Source: Variovorax sp. CF079 (GTDB taxonomy: Bacteria > Pseudomonadota > Gammaproteobacteria > Burkholderiales > Burkholderiaceae_C). From it: DNA of 64,000 nt. The position numbers and the translations under genes were made by a program. The DNA lies in NCBI RefSeq assembly GCF_900101545.1, contig NZ_FMZU01000002.1, positions 124,001 through 188,000 on the forward strand, given 5' to 3'. Under the pieces are notes generated by a model. That model ran no database searches and was not told where the DNA came from. It worked only from the letters and a program-made list of their open reading frames with translations. Below, piece by piece: positions 7,157 through 15,734 of this stretch (the stretch's first letter is position 1; each line of letters starts with the position of its first letter).

Positions 7157-8485
7157 ATGAAGCCAACAAATCCCGTACCCGATCCCCATTCCGCGCCGCG
7201 CGAATTCCTCGAACATCTCTACCGTGCCGCGGTCGAACGCGCGCTGCCGCTCGCCAGCATGGGCCCCTACCTGCCCAAGCCGCCGAAGGGCCGCACGCTG
7301 GTGCTCGGCGCCGGCAAGGCCGGTGGCTCGATGGCGCAGGCGCTCGAGGCGCTGTGGCCGGCCGACGCGAAGCTCGAAGGCCTGGTCGTCACGCGCTACC
7401 ACCACATTCCGCCACGTCCCGAAGGCGTGGCGCAGCGCATCGAGATCGTCGAGGCCGCGCATCCGGTGCCCGACGAGGCCGGGCTCAAGGCGGCCGAGCG
7501 CATCCTCGCGCTGACCGAAGGCCTCACGGCCGACGACCTGGTGCTGTGCCTGATCTCGGGCGGCGGCTCGGCCCTGCTCACGCTGCCGGCCGAAGGACTC
7601 ACGCTGGCCGACAAGCAGCGCATCAACAAGCAACTGCTCGAATCGGGTGCCCACATCGGCGAGATGAACTGCGTGCGCAAGCATCTCTCGCGCATCAAGG
7701 GCGGCCGGCTCGCCGCGGCCTGCGCGCCGGCGCAGGTGGTCACGCTCACCATCAGCGACGTGCCGGGCGACGACCCGGCCGTGATCGCGAGCGGGCCCAC
7801 GGTGCCCGATGCGACGACCTGCGCCGACGCCCTGGCCATCCTCGACCGCTACGGCATCGAGGTGCCGGCCGCGGTGCGCGCGCAGCTCGAAAGCGGCGCG
7901 CTCGAAACGCCCAAGCCGGCCGACGCGGTGTTCAAGGGCCATGCCACGCACCTGATCGCCACGCCGCAGCAATCGCTCGAAGCCGCTGCCGCCGTGGCGC
8001 GCGCGGCAGGCATCGAGGCCCACATCCTGAGCGACGAGATGGAGGGCGAATCGCGCGAGGTCGGCAAGGTGCACGGCGCGCTGGCGCGCGCGGTGGCGCT
8101 GCGCGGCGCGCCCTTCGCGAAGCCCTGCGTGATTCTTTCGGGCGGCGAGACGACCGTCACGATCCGGCCGCGCCAGCCAGGCCAGGCCAAGGGCCGCGGC
8201 GGCCGTGCCGGCGAGTTCTGCCTCGGGCTCGCGGGCGCGCTGGCCGGGCAGAAAAATGTGTGGGCTCTTGCCGCCGACACCGATGGCATCGACGGCGTTG
8301 AAGACAATGCCGGCGCCTTCGTCACCCCCGACACGCTGGCGCGCGCCGAGGCCTCAGGCCGCAAGCTCGCCGACCACCTGGACCGCAACGACGCCTACGG
8401 CTACTTCGATGCCATCGGCGACCTCTGCGTGACGGGACCGACGCACACCAACGTCAACGACTTCCGGGCCTTGCTGGTGCTGTAG
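7157..8485 (+). CDS. ttuD: Glycerate 2-kinase / hydroxypyruvate reductase-like TtuD (MOFRL)
   Basis: A 442-residue type-2 glycerate kinase family protein. The N-terminal domain contains LVLGAGKAGGSMAQALE and LISGGGSALL; the C-terminal MOFRL domain ends with GDLCVTGPTHTNVND. Behind puuD it fits the end of purine breakdown, where glyoxylate is turned by the glycerate pathway into phosphoglycerate. The annotated family names (hydroxypyruvate reductase TtuD, glycerate 2-kinase GckA) are often exchanged. A diverged second copy of this gene's last 72 bases lies at 15664-15734, on the other side of the CHAT cassette. Confidence 0.9.
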   Translation: MKPTNPVPDPHSAPREFLEHLYRAAVERALPLASMGPYLPKPPKGRTLVLGAGKAGGSMAQALEALWPADAKLEGLVVTRYHHIPPRPEGVAQRIEIVEAAHPVPDEAGLKAAERILALTEGLTADDLVLCLISGGGSALLTLPAEGLTLADKQRINKQLLESGAHIGEMNCVRKHLSRIKGGRLAAACAPAQVVTLTISDVPGDDPAVIASGPTVPDATTCADALAILDRYGIEVPAAVRAQLESGALETPKPADAVFKGHATHLIATPQQSLEAAAAVARAAGIEAHILSDEMEGESREVGKVHGALARAVALRGAPFAKPCVILSGGETTVTIRPRQPGQAKGRGGRAGEFCLGLAGALAGQKNVWALAADTDGIDGVEDNAGAFVTPDTLARAEASGRKLADHLDRNDAYGYFDAIGDLCVTGPTHTNVNDFRALLVL

Positions 8486-8519
8486 ACGTCATTGGCATCG
8501 CCCTTCGAGCCGGCCGGCA

Positions 8520-10040
8520 TCACGACAGCCAGTTCAGCAATTTCTCGGACACCGAAGTCTGCTGGAACACCTGCGTGTGGATGACGCCCTGCGGCTCGTT
8601 GAACAGCAGCACGCGCTGCGAGGGCAAGGGGAAGCGCGCATTGCCGTTCTTCTGGTAGACGCCATCCGTCGGAACGACCAGGTCGTTGCCCGCGTCGCCG
8701 AAGACCTGGTCGAGCACGCTGTCGGCCGCTCCGGAAACGAGGCCGCGCAGCCCGGCATCCGTGGGTTCGTAGTTCGACGCGATGGCGAAGTAGTCGCCGG
8801 GCTGCCCACCCCCGCCGTTGAGCGCGTCAAGGAATCTGCCCGTCGGACACATGCTCGCCAGGCCATCCAGTCCCTTCAAACCCCCATGGCCGAGCACCTT
8901 GATGACGGTGATTAGCGCCTCCAGCGTTTCCGTCACGGGTCCGCTCGGGAACAGGGCGAGCGCCGTCGTGAGGCGGTCGACCATGTTCACCATGTGATCG
9001 GGATCGGCCAGCAGGGTGCCGTTGTTCGGCACCGCAGCCAGGACGATGCGCCGGACCTTGATATGCCCGGCACTGAGCCCGAACGATGCCGGTGCTTCGG
9101 CCAGCACGCGCGCCACCAGGCCGCCGCGGCTGTGGCAAACGATGTCGACCTCCATGCCGGACGCGGGAAGCCGGGACAGCAGCCATTCCACATTGGTTCG
9201 CGGGTCGTCGCTCAGAGTCGGGTGGTCGAAGGCGATCACGCGGGAGCCGTAGCGTCGATCCAGTTCTGCCATGGTGGCGGGAGGCAATTGGCCGAAGCCG
9301 CCATGGGCAGTGCTGAAGGTGCCGTGGACGAACAGCAGCACTGGCCCCTGCGCCGCCATGGCCGACAGATCGGAGGCGCTCGGGATCGTCGCCTCGCTCA
9401 CCTGGTAGTCCTGCGGCGAGAAGCGGCGCAGCCGATAAGGACGCTTGCGCTCTTCCCAGTGCTTGGCGATGAAGTCGACGGCAGCGCCCGTCACTCCGTC
9501 CGTCAGCGGATACACCAGCACCTTGAGCAGCTTGCGCCCGAGCACGCCGAACAGGCTGCGCTGGGGCGCCGATGCGGGAGCGCCGGAAGGCGCAGGCGCG
9601 GCGGCGGCAGGAATCCGGAAACGGGTGGTGCCGCCCGCGCCCCGCGACACGGGTGCGGCCGTGCCGGCGCCGACGGGCAGGTGCCAACGCAGCGCGCCGG
9701 CGTCATCGATCGACAGCATCAACTGGCCATGATCGGGGCCGGCATCGGGGACGTCGAGCTCGATCTCGGCCGCGCCTTGCGCGCTGCGCAGGGTTCCCGC
9801 GGCCAGTGTGCCGTGAGCGGGTTGCAGCGTCAGGTCGATCTGGCGCGTCTCGGTGACCTGCGTCTCGCGCAGCGCGGCCTCGAGCGCGTCGAGTCCGCCG
9901 TCGAGCCCTCGCATCGCGGAGCGCGTGGTCGTCGCGCCCCCCGCGTGGACTTCGGCCGTGCCGCGCCACCCCGGCGTGCGCAGCGCGTAGCCCGGGCCGA
10001 GCGAAACGGATCGGGCGGAACCGTCGAGTGAAATGGACAT
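8520..10040 (-). CDS. Alpha/beta hydrolase with N-terminal extension, last gene of CHAT cassette
   Basis: About 506 residues from ATG 10040, with AAGGAG six bases upstream. Residues 1-125 form a beta-rich N-terminal region and 130-165 an Ala/Pro-rich linker. From about 215 there is an alpha/beta hydrolase: oxyanion stretch LLFVHGTFS, nucleophile elbow CHSRGG with Ser at about 304, a candidate acid Asp in GNDLVVPTDG and a candidate His in GVIHTQVF near 488. It resembles PGAP1/lipase-like esterases (the DUF7379 type). As the last gene of a CHAT-protease operon it is a candidate effector, e.g. a phospholipase released by cleavage of the linker (inference). No signal peptide is seen. Confidence 0.82.
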   Translation of the reverse strand: MSISLDGSARSVSLGPGYALRTPGWRGTAEVHAGGATTTRSAMRGLDGGLDALEAALRETQVTETRQIDLTLQPAHGTLAAGTLRSAQGAAEIELDVPDAGPDHGQLMLSIDDAGALRWHLPVGAGTAAPVSRGAGGTTRFRIPAAAAPAPSGAPASAPQRSLFGVLGRKLLKVLVYPLTDGVTGAAVDFIAKHWEERKRPYRLRRFSPQDYQVSEATIPSASDLSAMAAQGPVLLFVHGTFSTAHGGFGQLPPATMAELDRRYGSRVIAFDHPTLSDDPRTNVEWLLSRLPASGMEVDIVCHSRGGLVARVLAEAPASFGLSAGHIKVRRIVLAAVPNNGTLLADPDHMVNMVDRLTTALALFPSGPVTETLEALITVIKVLGHGGLKGLDGLASMCPTGRFLDALNGGGGQPGDYFAIASNYEPTDAGLRGLVSGAADSVLDQVFGDAGNDLVVPTDGVYQKNGNARFPLPSQRVLLFNEPQGVIHTQVFQQTSVSEKLLNWLS

Positions 10041-10061
10041 GAGCAACTCCTTGGACCGAGA

Positions 10062-12218
10062 TCATGGGACGCGCTGCAGCGTCAATCGGGGATGGCCGTA
10101 GTACACGTAGGCGAGATACGTGGGCACCGGCGAGGACATGGCGTCGCCGGCGTATCGGGCGCGCAGTTCCCGCAGGATCGCGCCGATAGGCTCGCCGCGC
10201 GCCGGCGACGGCGGTAGTGCCCGCTGCCAGAACTCCAGCGCGACGTCATGCGCGATGGCATCGTCGACCTCCCACAACGCGCCTAGCACGCCGCCGAAGC
10301 CGCCGCGCAGCGAGTGGCCGGGAAAGCCGGCCATGTCGCCGAGCAGCTCGCCGCCGATGCCGAGCATGCAGGCGTTCAGGAACAGCAGCGGCTGCCGCTC
10401 GCCGCCGTAGTTCGCGGAGCGGAAGAGCAATGAACGCAGGGGCGTTCCGTCTTCCAGGAACAGGGCCGAGCCGTCGGGCCGGTTCGGATCGAAGTCGCCG
10501 TGGCCCGCGAAATGCACCGCCTGGACCTGGATGGCGTCGAAGTCGCGCATCAGCGTGGCGTTGAGTAGCTGGGTCAGCGCTTCCGCTCTCGCGGCCAGCG
10601 GAACGCCGCGGTAGGTGGTCGCCAGCAGCTTCGCTTCGTCCTCGGCTTTGGGCAATTTGCGAAGGCCGGTTTCGGCCTTGTACCAGGCCGCCATCACCGC
10701 CATGTTGCTGACGTTCAGCGTCGAAAGCGGATGCGTTGCCGGCCGTGGGACCACGACCTTCCTCGCGGCGCCGGACGGTGGCATGTCGTTGTCGCGTAGC
10801 CAGCGTCCCAGCAGGACCTGGGCGCCGAGATAGCTGGGCCGCTTCGCGTCCAGGGGCGTCTCCATCCAGGCGAGCTCCCATGGAACGTAGGGCTCGGCGC
10901 TGGTGATCAGCACCGCCGGCACGGCGTCGGGCGCGAGCTTGGCGCCCAGTTCACTCAGCGCGTCGAAGGCCTGCGGAGGCAGTCTCTCCGCAACGAGAAG
11001 CCCGATGCTCTTGAGCGCGCTCTGCACCAGTGCGCCGCCCGAATACTGGCGCACATCCTCGACCAGGCTCTTGGCGAAGGTCTTCGCGTTCTGGCCGAGA
11101 TCCATCGGGAAGGGCCCGCGCTCGGTGGCGAGTTCGTGCGGCGAAGAGAGCTGGCAGACATAGTGGCCGCTGGACGCGTTGCGATCGGGCTTGGTGATCT
11201 CGATCGTCAGGTCGGGCGCTAGGGCGTCGGCCGTCAGCGTCACCGGCGTCGCGGTGACGGGCATGTCCTGCCAAGCGGTGCCGAAGCCCGGGCCTGCCGG
11301 CTGGTTCGGGCCGGCGGCCGGCAGGATCACGAGCGGACGCGCCGCTGTGCCGCACACGGTTCCGGCGAGCAGATAGCGGACCTCGAGCATGGTCAGCCAC
11401 GCGCGTTCGCGATTGGTCGGCTCCGTTCCCCTAAGCCGAAAGCTGACTTCCGCCGCGCTCACGTCGTTGACTGATACGCGAAGATCGCGGCTCCAGCCCT
11501 CGAGCGCCTCGACGCCCGTGCCGGTCGAGAGTTCGATGCGCAGGTCCAGCGCTTCCACGCCCGGCTCGAAGGGCAGCGCGACCGGCCCGCCGATGAGCCC
11601 AGCCTGCTGCGCAGCGCCGAAGCCGACGATCACGTCGAAGGGCTGCGCGGCAGGTTGGCAACTGGGCGCTTCGATGCGCGGCCAAGCCTGCACGGGTGCC
11701 GGGGGCTCCGCGGGCGCAGCGCCCACGGGGCCGGAGCGCGTCGCGAGCTCGGCCGCCTGCGGCGACCCCGGGCGCGCGGCAGGGAGCCAGCTGTCGTCGT
11801 CCAGAGAGACGGCCATCGGCTGGCCTTTGTCCATCACGACGCTGTTCGAAAGGAGGATGCCGCTGTCCGCCCATTCGACCGGCGGCCTGCTGTCGGGCTC
11901 GTGCAGGGCCAGCACGTCGACAAGCAGTTCGCTCGCCTGCGCCGCGGCGCAGCGCTCCAGCACCTCCTGCAGCGCGCGCGCATACCAGAGCACATGCGTG
12001 CCCCATTGCCGCCTGATCGCGGCGCCGAAGCGGTGCGCATCGCGCGCCAGGCTGCGCGCGACGGCATCGAGCGGACGGTTCGAGGCGGCGCTCACACGCT
12101 CCAGCCTGGCGCGGGCGTCGGGCTGCGTCGCGTCGACCCAGAAGCCGTTGAGTGCGAGTCGCTTGAGCACCTCGGATGCGGTCATCTCCGCGTCCAGGTC
12201 AATGGCCGGTCGCAGCAT
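10062..12218 (-). CDS. Large CHAT-domain (caspase-like) protein
   Basis: About 718 residues from ATG 12218, preceded by GAGGAG; the start overlaps the GYD gene by 20 bases. The C-terminal 270 residues form a CHAT domain of the caspase/separase clan: VHFAGHGDFD gives catalytic His573 and FLNACMLG gives Cys617, followed by GVLGALWEVDD. Residues 1-105 look helical, 105-195 are a low-complexity linker, and 210-390 contain a beta-rich region of unknown type. The protein may be a protease, or a sensor whose N-terminal domains control the dyad. Its direct neighbours, a hydrolase and a membrane protein, are possible substrates. Confidence 0.83.
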   Translation of the reverse strand: MLRPAIDLDAEMTASEVLKRLALNGFWVDATQPDARARLERVSAASNRPLDAVARSLARDAHRFGAAIRRQWGTHVLWYARALQEVLERCAAAQASELLVDVLALHEPDSRPPVEWADSGILLSNSVVMDKGQPMAVSLDDDSWLPAARPGSPQAAELATRSGPVGAAPAEPPAPVQAWPRIEAPSCQPAAQPFDVIVGFGAAQQAGLIGGPVALPFEPGVEALDLRIELSTGTGVEALEGWSRDLRVSVNDVSAAEVSFRLRGTEPTNRERAWLTMLEVRYLLAGTVCGTAARPLVILPAAGPNQPAGPGFGTAWQDMPVTATPVTLTADALAPDLTIEITKPDRNASSGHYVCQLSSPHELATERGPFPMDLGQNAKTFAKSLVEDVRQYSGGALVQSALKSIGLLVAERLPPQAFDALSELGAKLAPDAVPAVLITSAEPYVPWELAWMETPLDAKRPSYLGAQVLLGRWLRDNDMPPSGAARKVVVPRPATHPLSTLNVSNMAVMAAWYKAETGLRKLPKAEDEAKLLATTYRGVPLAARAEALTQLLNATLMRDFDAIQVQAVHFAGHGDFDPNRPDGSALFLEDGTPLRSLLFRSANYGGERQPLLFLNACMLGIGGELLGDMAGFPGHSLRGGFGGVLGALWEVDDAIAHDVALEFWQRALPPSPARGEPIGAILRELRARYAGDAMSSPVPTYLAYVYYGHPRLTLQRVP

Positions 12219-12576
12219 TGGAGCTCCTCGGTGCAGCGGCACTGTCGCGCGCCTTGTCGGACTTCAGGATGGTCTGCGCCAGCCGGATGGCCTTCATGCC
12301 GTTTTGCGGCAAGAACAGCGGCGTGGTCCGAACCGAAAAGACCCGTCCCTGTCCATAAATCGACATGACGCAGGCCAGTGCCGTCGTCTCGTCGGCGAAT
12401 TCCGAGATCGCCGCCCCGTCGTACTCGCCGAAGCAGTAGAAGAAGCTGTGCATCGCACCACCGAAGGCTTCTATCGCTGTGCGGACGAGCTCTGCACGGT
12501 CGATTTCCTCAACATCGTCCAGCATCTGCCGGATCTGCTGGTCCTTGTAGCACCACTGGTGCAGAAACATGGGCAT
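12199..12576 (-). CDS. GYD-domain small protein
   Basis: A 125-residue protein resembling the GYD family, ferredoxin-like alpha/beta barrels of unknown function: HSFFYCFGEYDGAAISEFAD contains the G-E-Y-D motif. A GAGGAG ribosome site precedes the start. The gene lies 10 bases behind the membrane-protein gene and overlaps the large CHAT gene, so it is a fixed part of the operon. The C-terminal 20 residues are Ala/Ser-rich and disordered. It might sense a small ligand or act as an adaptor for the CHAT protein; neither is shown by sequence. Confidence 0.7.
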   Translation of the reverse strand: MPMFLHQWCYKDQQIRQMLDDVEEIDRAELVRTAIEAFGGAMHSFFYCFGEYDGAAISEFADETTALACVMSIYGQGRVFSVRTTPLFLPQNGMKAIRLAQTILKSDKARDSAAAPRSSNAATGH

Positions 12577-12586
12577 GTTGCGCTCC

Positions 12587-14233
12587 TCAGGCAGAGACTT
12601 GGTCGACGACCCGTTGTTCGATCGGTGGCTGCTTCCTCAAACCGGTCGGGATGCCGGCGGCAGGCTTCATCTCATGGAGTACGTCGAAGTCGGACGCTGG
12701 AAGCAGCAAGGCGGCGTTCGGTCCATGCAGGCCATCGTTGCGCACTAGGTGCGGAATCAGGTAGCCGATGAGGGAACCGAAGATGAAGCCTCCAGCGACG
12801 AACGCCAATGTCGTCCAGCGGATGAACCCGTCCATGGAACGCGTGAGCAGGAACGCCGCGAGCAGCGAGGCAGCGAACCAGGCCAGTCCGAGTACGGCGG
12901 CGTCGCGCAGACGCTGCGCGCGCGGAGAGGTCACGGCCGTCCAGCGATGGTCCTGCACCAGCCATGCCACCGTGCCGGCGGTGAAGAAGCCTGAGTGGAG
13001 GTAGGGCGCGCCCGCAGTCAGGCGCAGCCAAGCGCCGTCTGCGCCGCCGAGGAACAACGCACCCGCGGCGAGATTGACGAGGATCGAGAACACGACGGCG
13101 CACGCGCCCGCGAGCACGACGAAGGCCCAGGGCGTCTCCCGATGCAATCCGCCGTTGGCGAATCCCCAGCGCAGCTTCGGGACGATCGCGACTGCCAGCG
13201 ACCCGAGCACGATCAGCGTGATGACCGGGATGCGTTGTGCCAAGGGCAGGTCGGTGCCTTTGGGCGGCCGGGCCGATGGCACGACCAGAAAGAAGATCCA
13301 GAGACCGATGTAGAGCAGGCAAGCCGCATAGAGCAGCGCGCGGTAGGGGTTCGACGCCTTGCTGTTCTTGGGCGTGAACCCGAGGCGGGAGATCGCGGCA
13401 TCTCGGCCCCGGCGCGTCGCTTCCGTCGCCATGATGCCCCTGGCCGTCAGCACGCAGGTATCGCGATAGAACAGGCTGATGTCATCGCAGACGTCCGCGA
13501 TCGTGTCGCTGACCAGCTTTCTCAGGCGGTCGTCCAGTTCCGGGCAGTCGGCGGCCCGCTCGGAGAGCACTTGCTTGATCTCGCCCAGCTGCTCTATGAA
13601 CGCAAGCGCGCGGGACACGCGGAACGTCAGTCGATCGAAGCGTTGGCGCAGTCTGAAAAGTTCGTTCTTCGCCTCGCGGCTGAAGCCCGCGAACCTCGGT
13701 TTTTCCTCCCATGCGCGCAACTGGATGAAGAGCTCCGTCGTCCTCGACAACAGCCGGTGCATGGGCTGCGCCAGGGGAAGCCAGTCGCGCTCTGCGTCGA
13801 TGCCGCGCGCCACGAGCAGCGCTCTGGCTTGCGCATGGACGCTCTCGTTGGCGTCGAAGTCCGTCTCGGCAAGAAACTTCGCGAAGCGTCCGGCGCCCGA
13901 AGGAATGTCGCCGAGGCGATGCAACCAGTTCCGCACGCGCCTCGCGATCGGTGCAATGGCGCGGACACACGCCACGGCAGCGAGGGAGAGCCAGAGCACC
14001 CAGAATCGGTCGGACGGCCCGCTCGCTTCAGGGTCGGCTGTGAGCCGCGCGAGGAACGCGTAGACGGTGAATAGCAGCAGAACGTACAGCACCACATGGG
14101 CCGTCAAAGCCATCCGGTAGCGCGCAGCCGTCGTGTAGCTGCGCGCCCAGGTCGGCCGATTGAAGCCGACCGACGCCATCAGCATCGTCATCGCGACGGC
14201 GAATGCCAGGGCGAAAACATCTGCGCCGCTCAT
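12587..14233 (-). CDS. Polytopic membrane protein of the CHAT cassette
   Basis: About 548 residues from ATG 14233, overlapping the upstream CHAT gene by four bases (ATGA). Nine hydrophobic segments are visible: about 5-23, 42-64, 77-93, 299-319, 334-352, 369-395, 411-427, 446-464 and 472-492. A roughly 200-residue charged helical domain (95-297) sits between the third and fourth. I recognise no family. Its place between two CHAT genes suggests a membrane effector or an anchor for the complex. An open frame runs upstream to 15064, but that part is antisense-like shadow within the preceding gene. Confidence 0.72.
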   Translation of the reverse strand: MSGADVFALAFAVAMTMLMASVGFNRPTWARSYTTAARYRMALTAHVVLYVLLLFTVYAFLARLTADPEASGPSDRFWVLWLSLAAVACVRAIAPIARRVRNWLHRLGDIPSGAGRFAKFLAETDFDANESVHAQARALLVARGIDAERDWLPLAQPMHRLLSRTTELFIQLRAWEEKPRFAGFSREAKNELFRLRQRFDRLTFRVSRALAFIEQLGEIKQVLSERAADCPELDDRLRKLVSDTIADVCDDISLFYRDTCVLTARGIMATEATRRGRDAAISRLGFTPKNSKASNPYRALLYAACLLYIGLWIFFLVVPSARPPKGTDLPLAQRIPVITLIVLGSLAVAIVPKLRWGFANGGLHRETPWAFVVLAGACAVVFSILVNLAAGALFLGGADGAWLRLTAGAPYLHSGFFTAGTVAWLVQDHRWTAVTSPRAQRLRDAAVLGLAWFAASLLAAFLLTRSMDGFIRWTTLAFVAGGFIFGSLIGYLIPHLVRNDGLHGPNAALLLPASDFDVLHEMKPAAGIPTGLRKQPPIEQRVVDQVSA

Positions 14234-15492
14234 GAGGACAGCCCCCAGAGTTCCCTGAGCTTTTCCTGTGCCTTCGTCATCTGCAAGGGCGGCGGCGAAG
14301 CCGTGGCCGGTCCGGCCGCGGGGGCGACCAGACCTTCGGTCTGCATGGCGCCTACGGCCGCCGGCTCGAACAGGACGCAAGAGCCGGCTCGGGTGAAGAA
14401 GACCGGAATCCCCCATTCGACGCTGGACTGCAGGCGCATGTACTGCCGGGCCACGGTGAGCGCCTTCTCGATGGTCGCGCCGGTCTTCAGGGACTTGTAG
14501 AACATCCCGGAAAAACGCGATGCCGCGATGTTGGTGATGGCGAACTGCATGGCGATCGCCATCGGAATGCCCGAGTCCACCAGTGCGGCGCCTGTGCTCG
14601 AAGACGAGTTGCCACGCGCGCTCTCGCAGCAGTTGAGCACCGCGAGATGGACATTGCCGTTGCCAAGAATCACCCCGAGCTCGGAGGCCGATACCTTGAC
14701 CGGACTGCCCAGGCCGTCCTGCATGACCACGAAGCCCTCGCTCCGATAGGCCCCCTCGCTGGCGAGGTAGCGATCCGTCCCTCCATGCCCGATGAAATGA
14801 AAGATGTGCCACGGCCCTTGCAGCATCAGATCGAACAGGTCGTCGGGTGTGCCGCCGAGCACCCATCGGAAGTGGACCGGGAGCTTCGAGTCCTGCAGCA
14901 CCTCTTCCATGCGGCGGCGCTCGGCCTCGGTATCGAGCCATTCCCACTCGCCGCCAGGATTGGCAATCATGGCTAGGATGCGAAGCGGCCTGTCGATATG
15001 GACCTGTCCCGGGCCGTCGGCATTGCCCATGAACCGCACCAGAGGAGACAGGTTCTTCAAGCACAGATAGCTGTCGGTCTTGGTGGATTCATCGAACACG
15101 TACTCCCAGGGAAGCATTGCGAGCTCGGGTGGGTCCACGCGCAGGTTCAGGCGCAGTCCCGTGTTCGGCCGCTGGCGCAGCTGGTCGAAGCTGCTCATGA
15201 ACTTCTGCGCCACCGAGTCCGAATTGCGGAAGACGGCCTTGAACACTTCGGCGCCGAACTCGCGAAGGATTTTTTCTTCGCCGGAGATCAGTCCGCCGCG
15301 GCTCCCTCGGCCCCGGAGAATCGCGTTCTCGAGTTTCAGCAGAAGAACGTCGTGCGGCTCGTTGCCGAACGGCCACCGCAGAACGACGCGATCCGACGGG
15401 CCTGCCGGCGAATTCGATACCTCGGCGAGGTAGCGATCGCCTTCCCTCCAGATGCGGAGATCGAAATTCTCGTACTGCGTCTCTGTTGTCAT
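14230..15492 (-). CDS. CHAT-domain protein, first gene of the cassette
   Basis: About 420 residues from ATG 15492 (a GTG at 15504 is possible). Residues 1-130 form an N-terminal region, with LPWEYVF near 128 as often seen before CHAT domains. The CHAT domain spans about 165-380: IFHFIGHGGTD gives His236 and VLNCCESARG gives Cys289, then SGIPMAIAMQFAI. The dyad is intact. A Pro/Ala-rich tail (385-405) and a short charged helix end the protein. It opens the five-gene cassette, so its promoter should lie at 15493-15700. It differs in length and active-site context from the second CHAT gene, so the two are not recent duplicates. Confidence 0.83.
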   Translation of the reverse strand: MTTETQYENFDLRIWREGDRYLAEVSNSPAGPSDRVVLRWPFGNEPHDVLLLKLENAILRGRGSRGGLISGEEKILREFGAEVFKAVFRNSDSVAQKFMSSFDQLRQRPNTGLRLNLRVDPPELAMLPWEYVFDESTKTDSYLCLKNLSPLVRFMGNADGPGQVHIDRPLRILAMIANPGGEWEWLDTEAERRRMEEVLQDSKLPVHFRWVLGGTPDDLFDLMLQGPWHIFHFIGHGGTDRYLASEGAYRSEGFVVMQDGLGSPVKVSASELGVILGNGNVHLAVLNCCESARGNSSSSTGAALVDSGIPMAIAMQFAITNIAASRFSGMFYKSLKTGATIEKALTVARQYMRLQSSVEWGIPVFFTRAGSCVLFEPAAVGAMQTEGLVAPAAGPATASPPPLQMTKAQEKLRELWGLSS

Positions 15493-15663
15493 GAGAGGCC
15501 CCACAACGTGACGACCAAACCCGGACAGGGGGTCTGCTCAGGCCGGTGCGAGATCGAGCGCCCCGCAGACTGGCAGCGAATGTGCGCTTTTGAAACGCCG
15601 GTGACAATCCTTCAAACTGGGGAGGGAGCTATCGGCCGGGCTATGGCAAACGGCCGGAGCAAG

Positions 15664-15734
15664 GCGATCGGCGGTCTCTGCGTGACGAGGCCGACCACAT
15701 CGACGTCAACGACTTGGGCGCCTTGCTCGTCCTG
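15664..15734 (+). pseudogene. Degenerate copy of the ttuD 3' end
   Basis: Aligned to the last coding bases of ttuD (8411-8482), 59 of 71 positions match, with one single-base gap that breaks the frame; I counted this by eye. Only the MOFRL C-terminus is represented. The last residues and stop of the neighbouring LysR gene are read from the opposite strand of this remnant. It marks the far edge of the CHAT cassette and suggests that the cassette arrived next to an already present, or co-imported, ttuD end. Confidence 0.75.

Noticed and set aside
14234..15064. N-terminal extension of the membrane-protein gene
   Set aside because: It lies wholly within the first CHAT gene in another frame and lacks hydrophobic or domain character; the ATGA overlap gives a better start.
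8520..15492. The cassette as a toxin-antitoxin or type VI secretion effector set
   Set aside because: No antitoxin-like small DNA-binding gene and no VgrG, PAAR or immunity-type gene is present; the two CHAT genes point to protease signalling.
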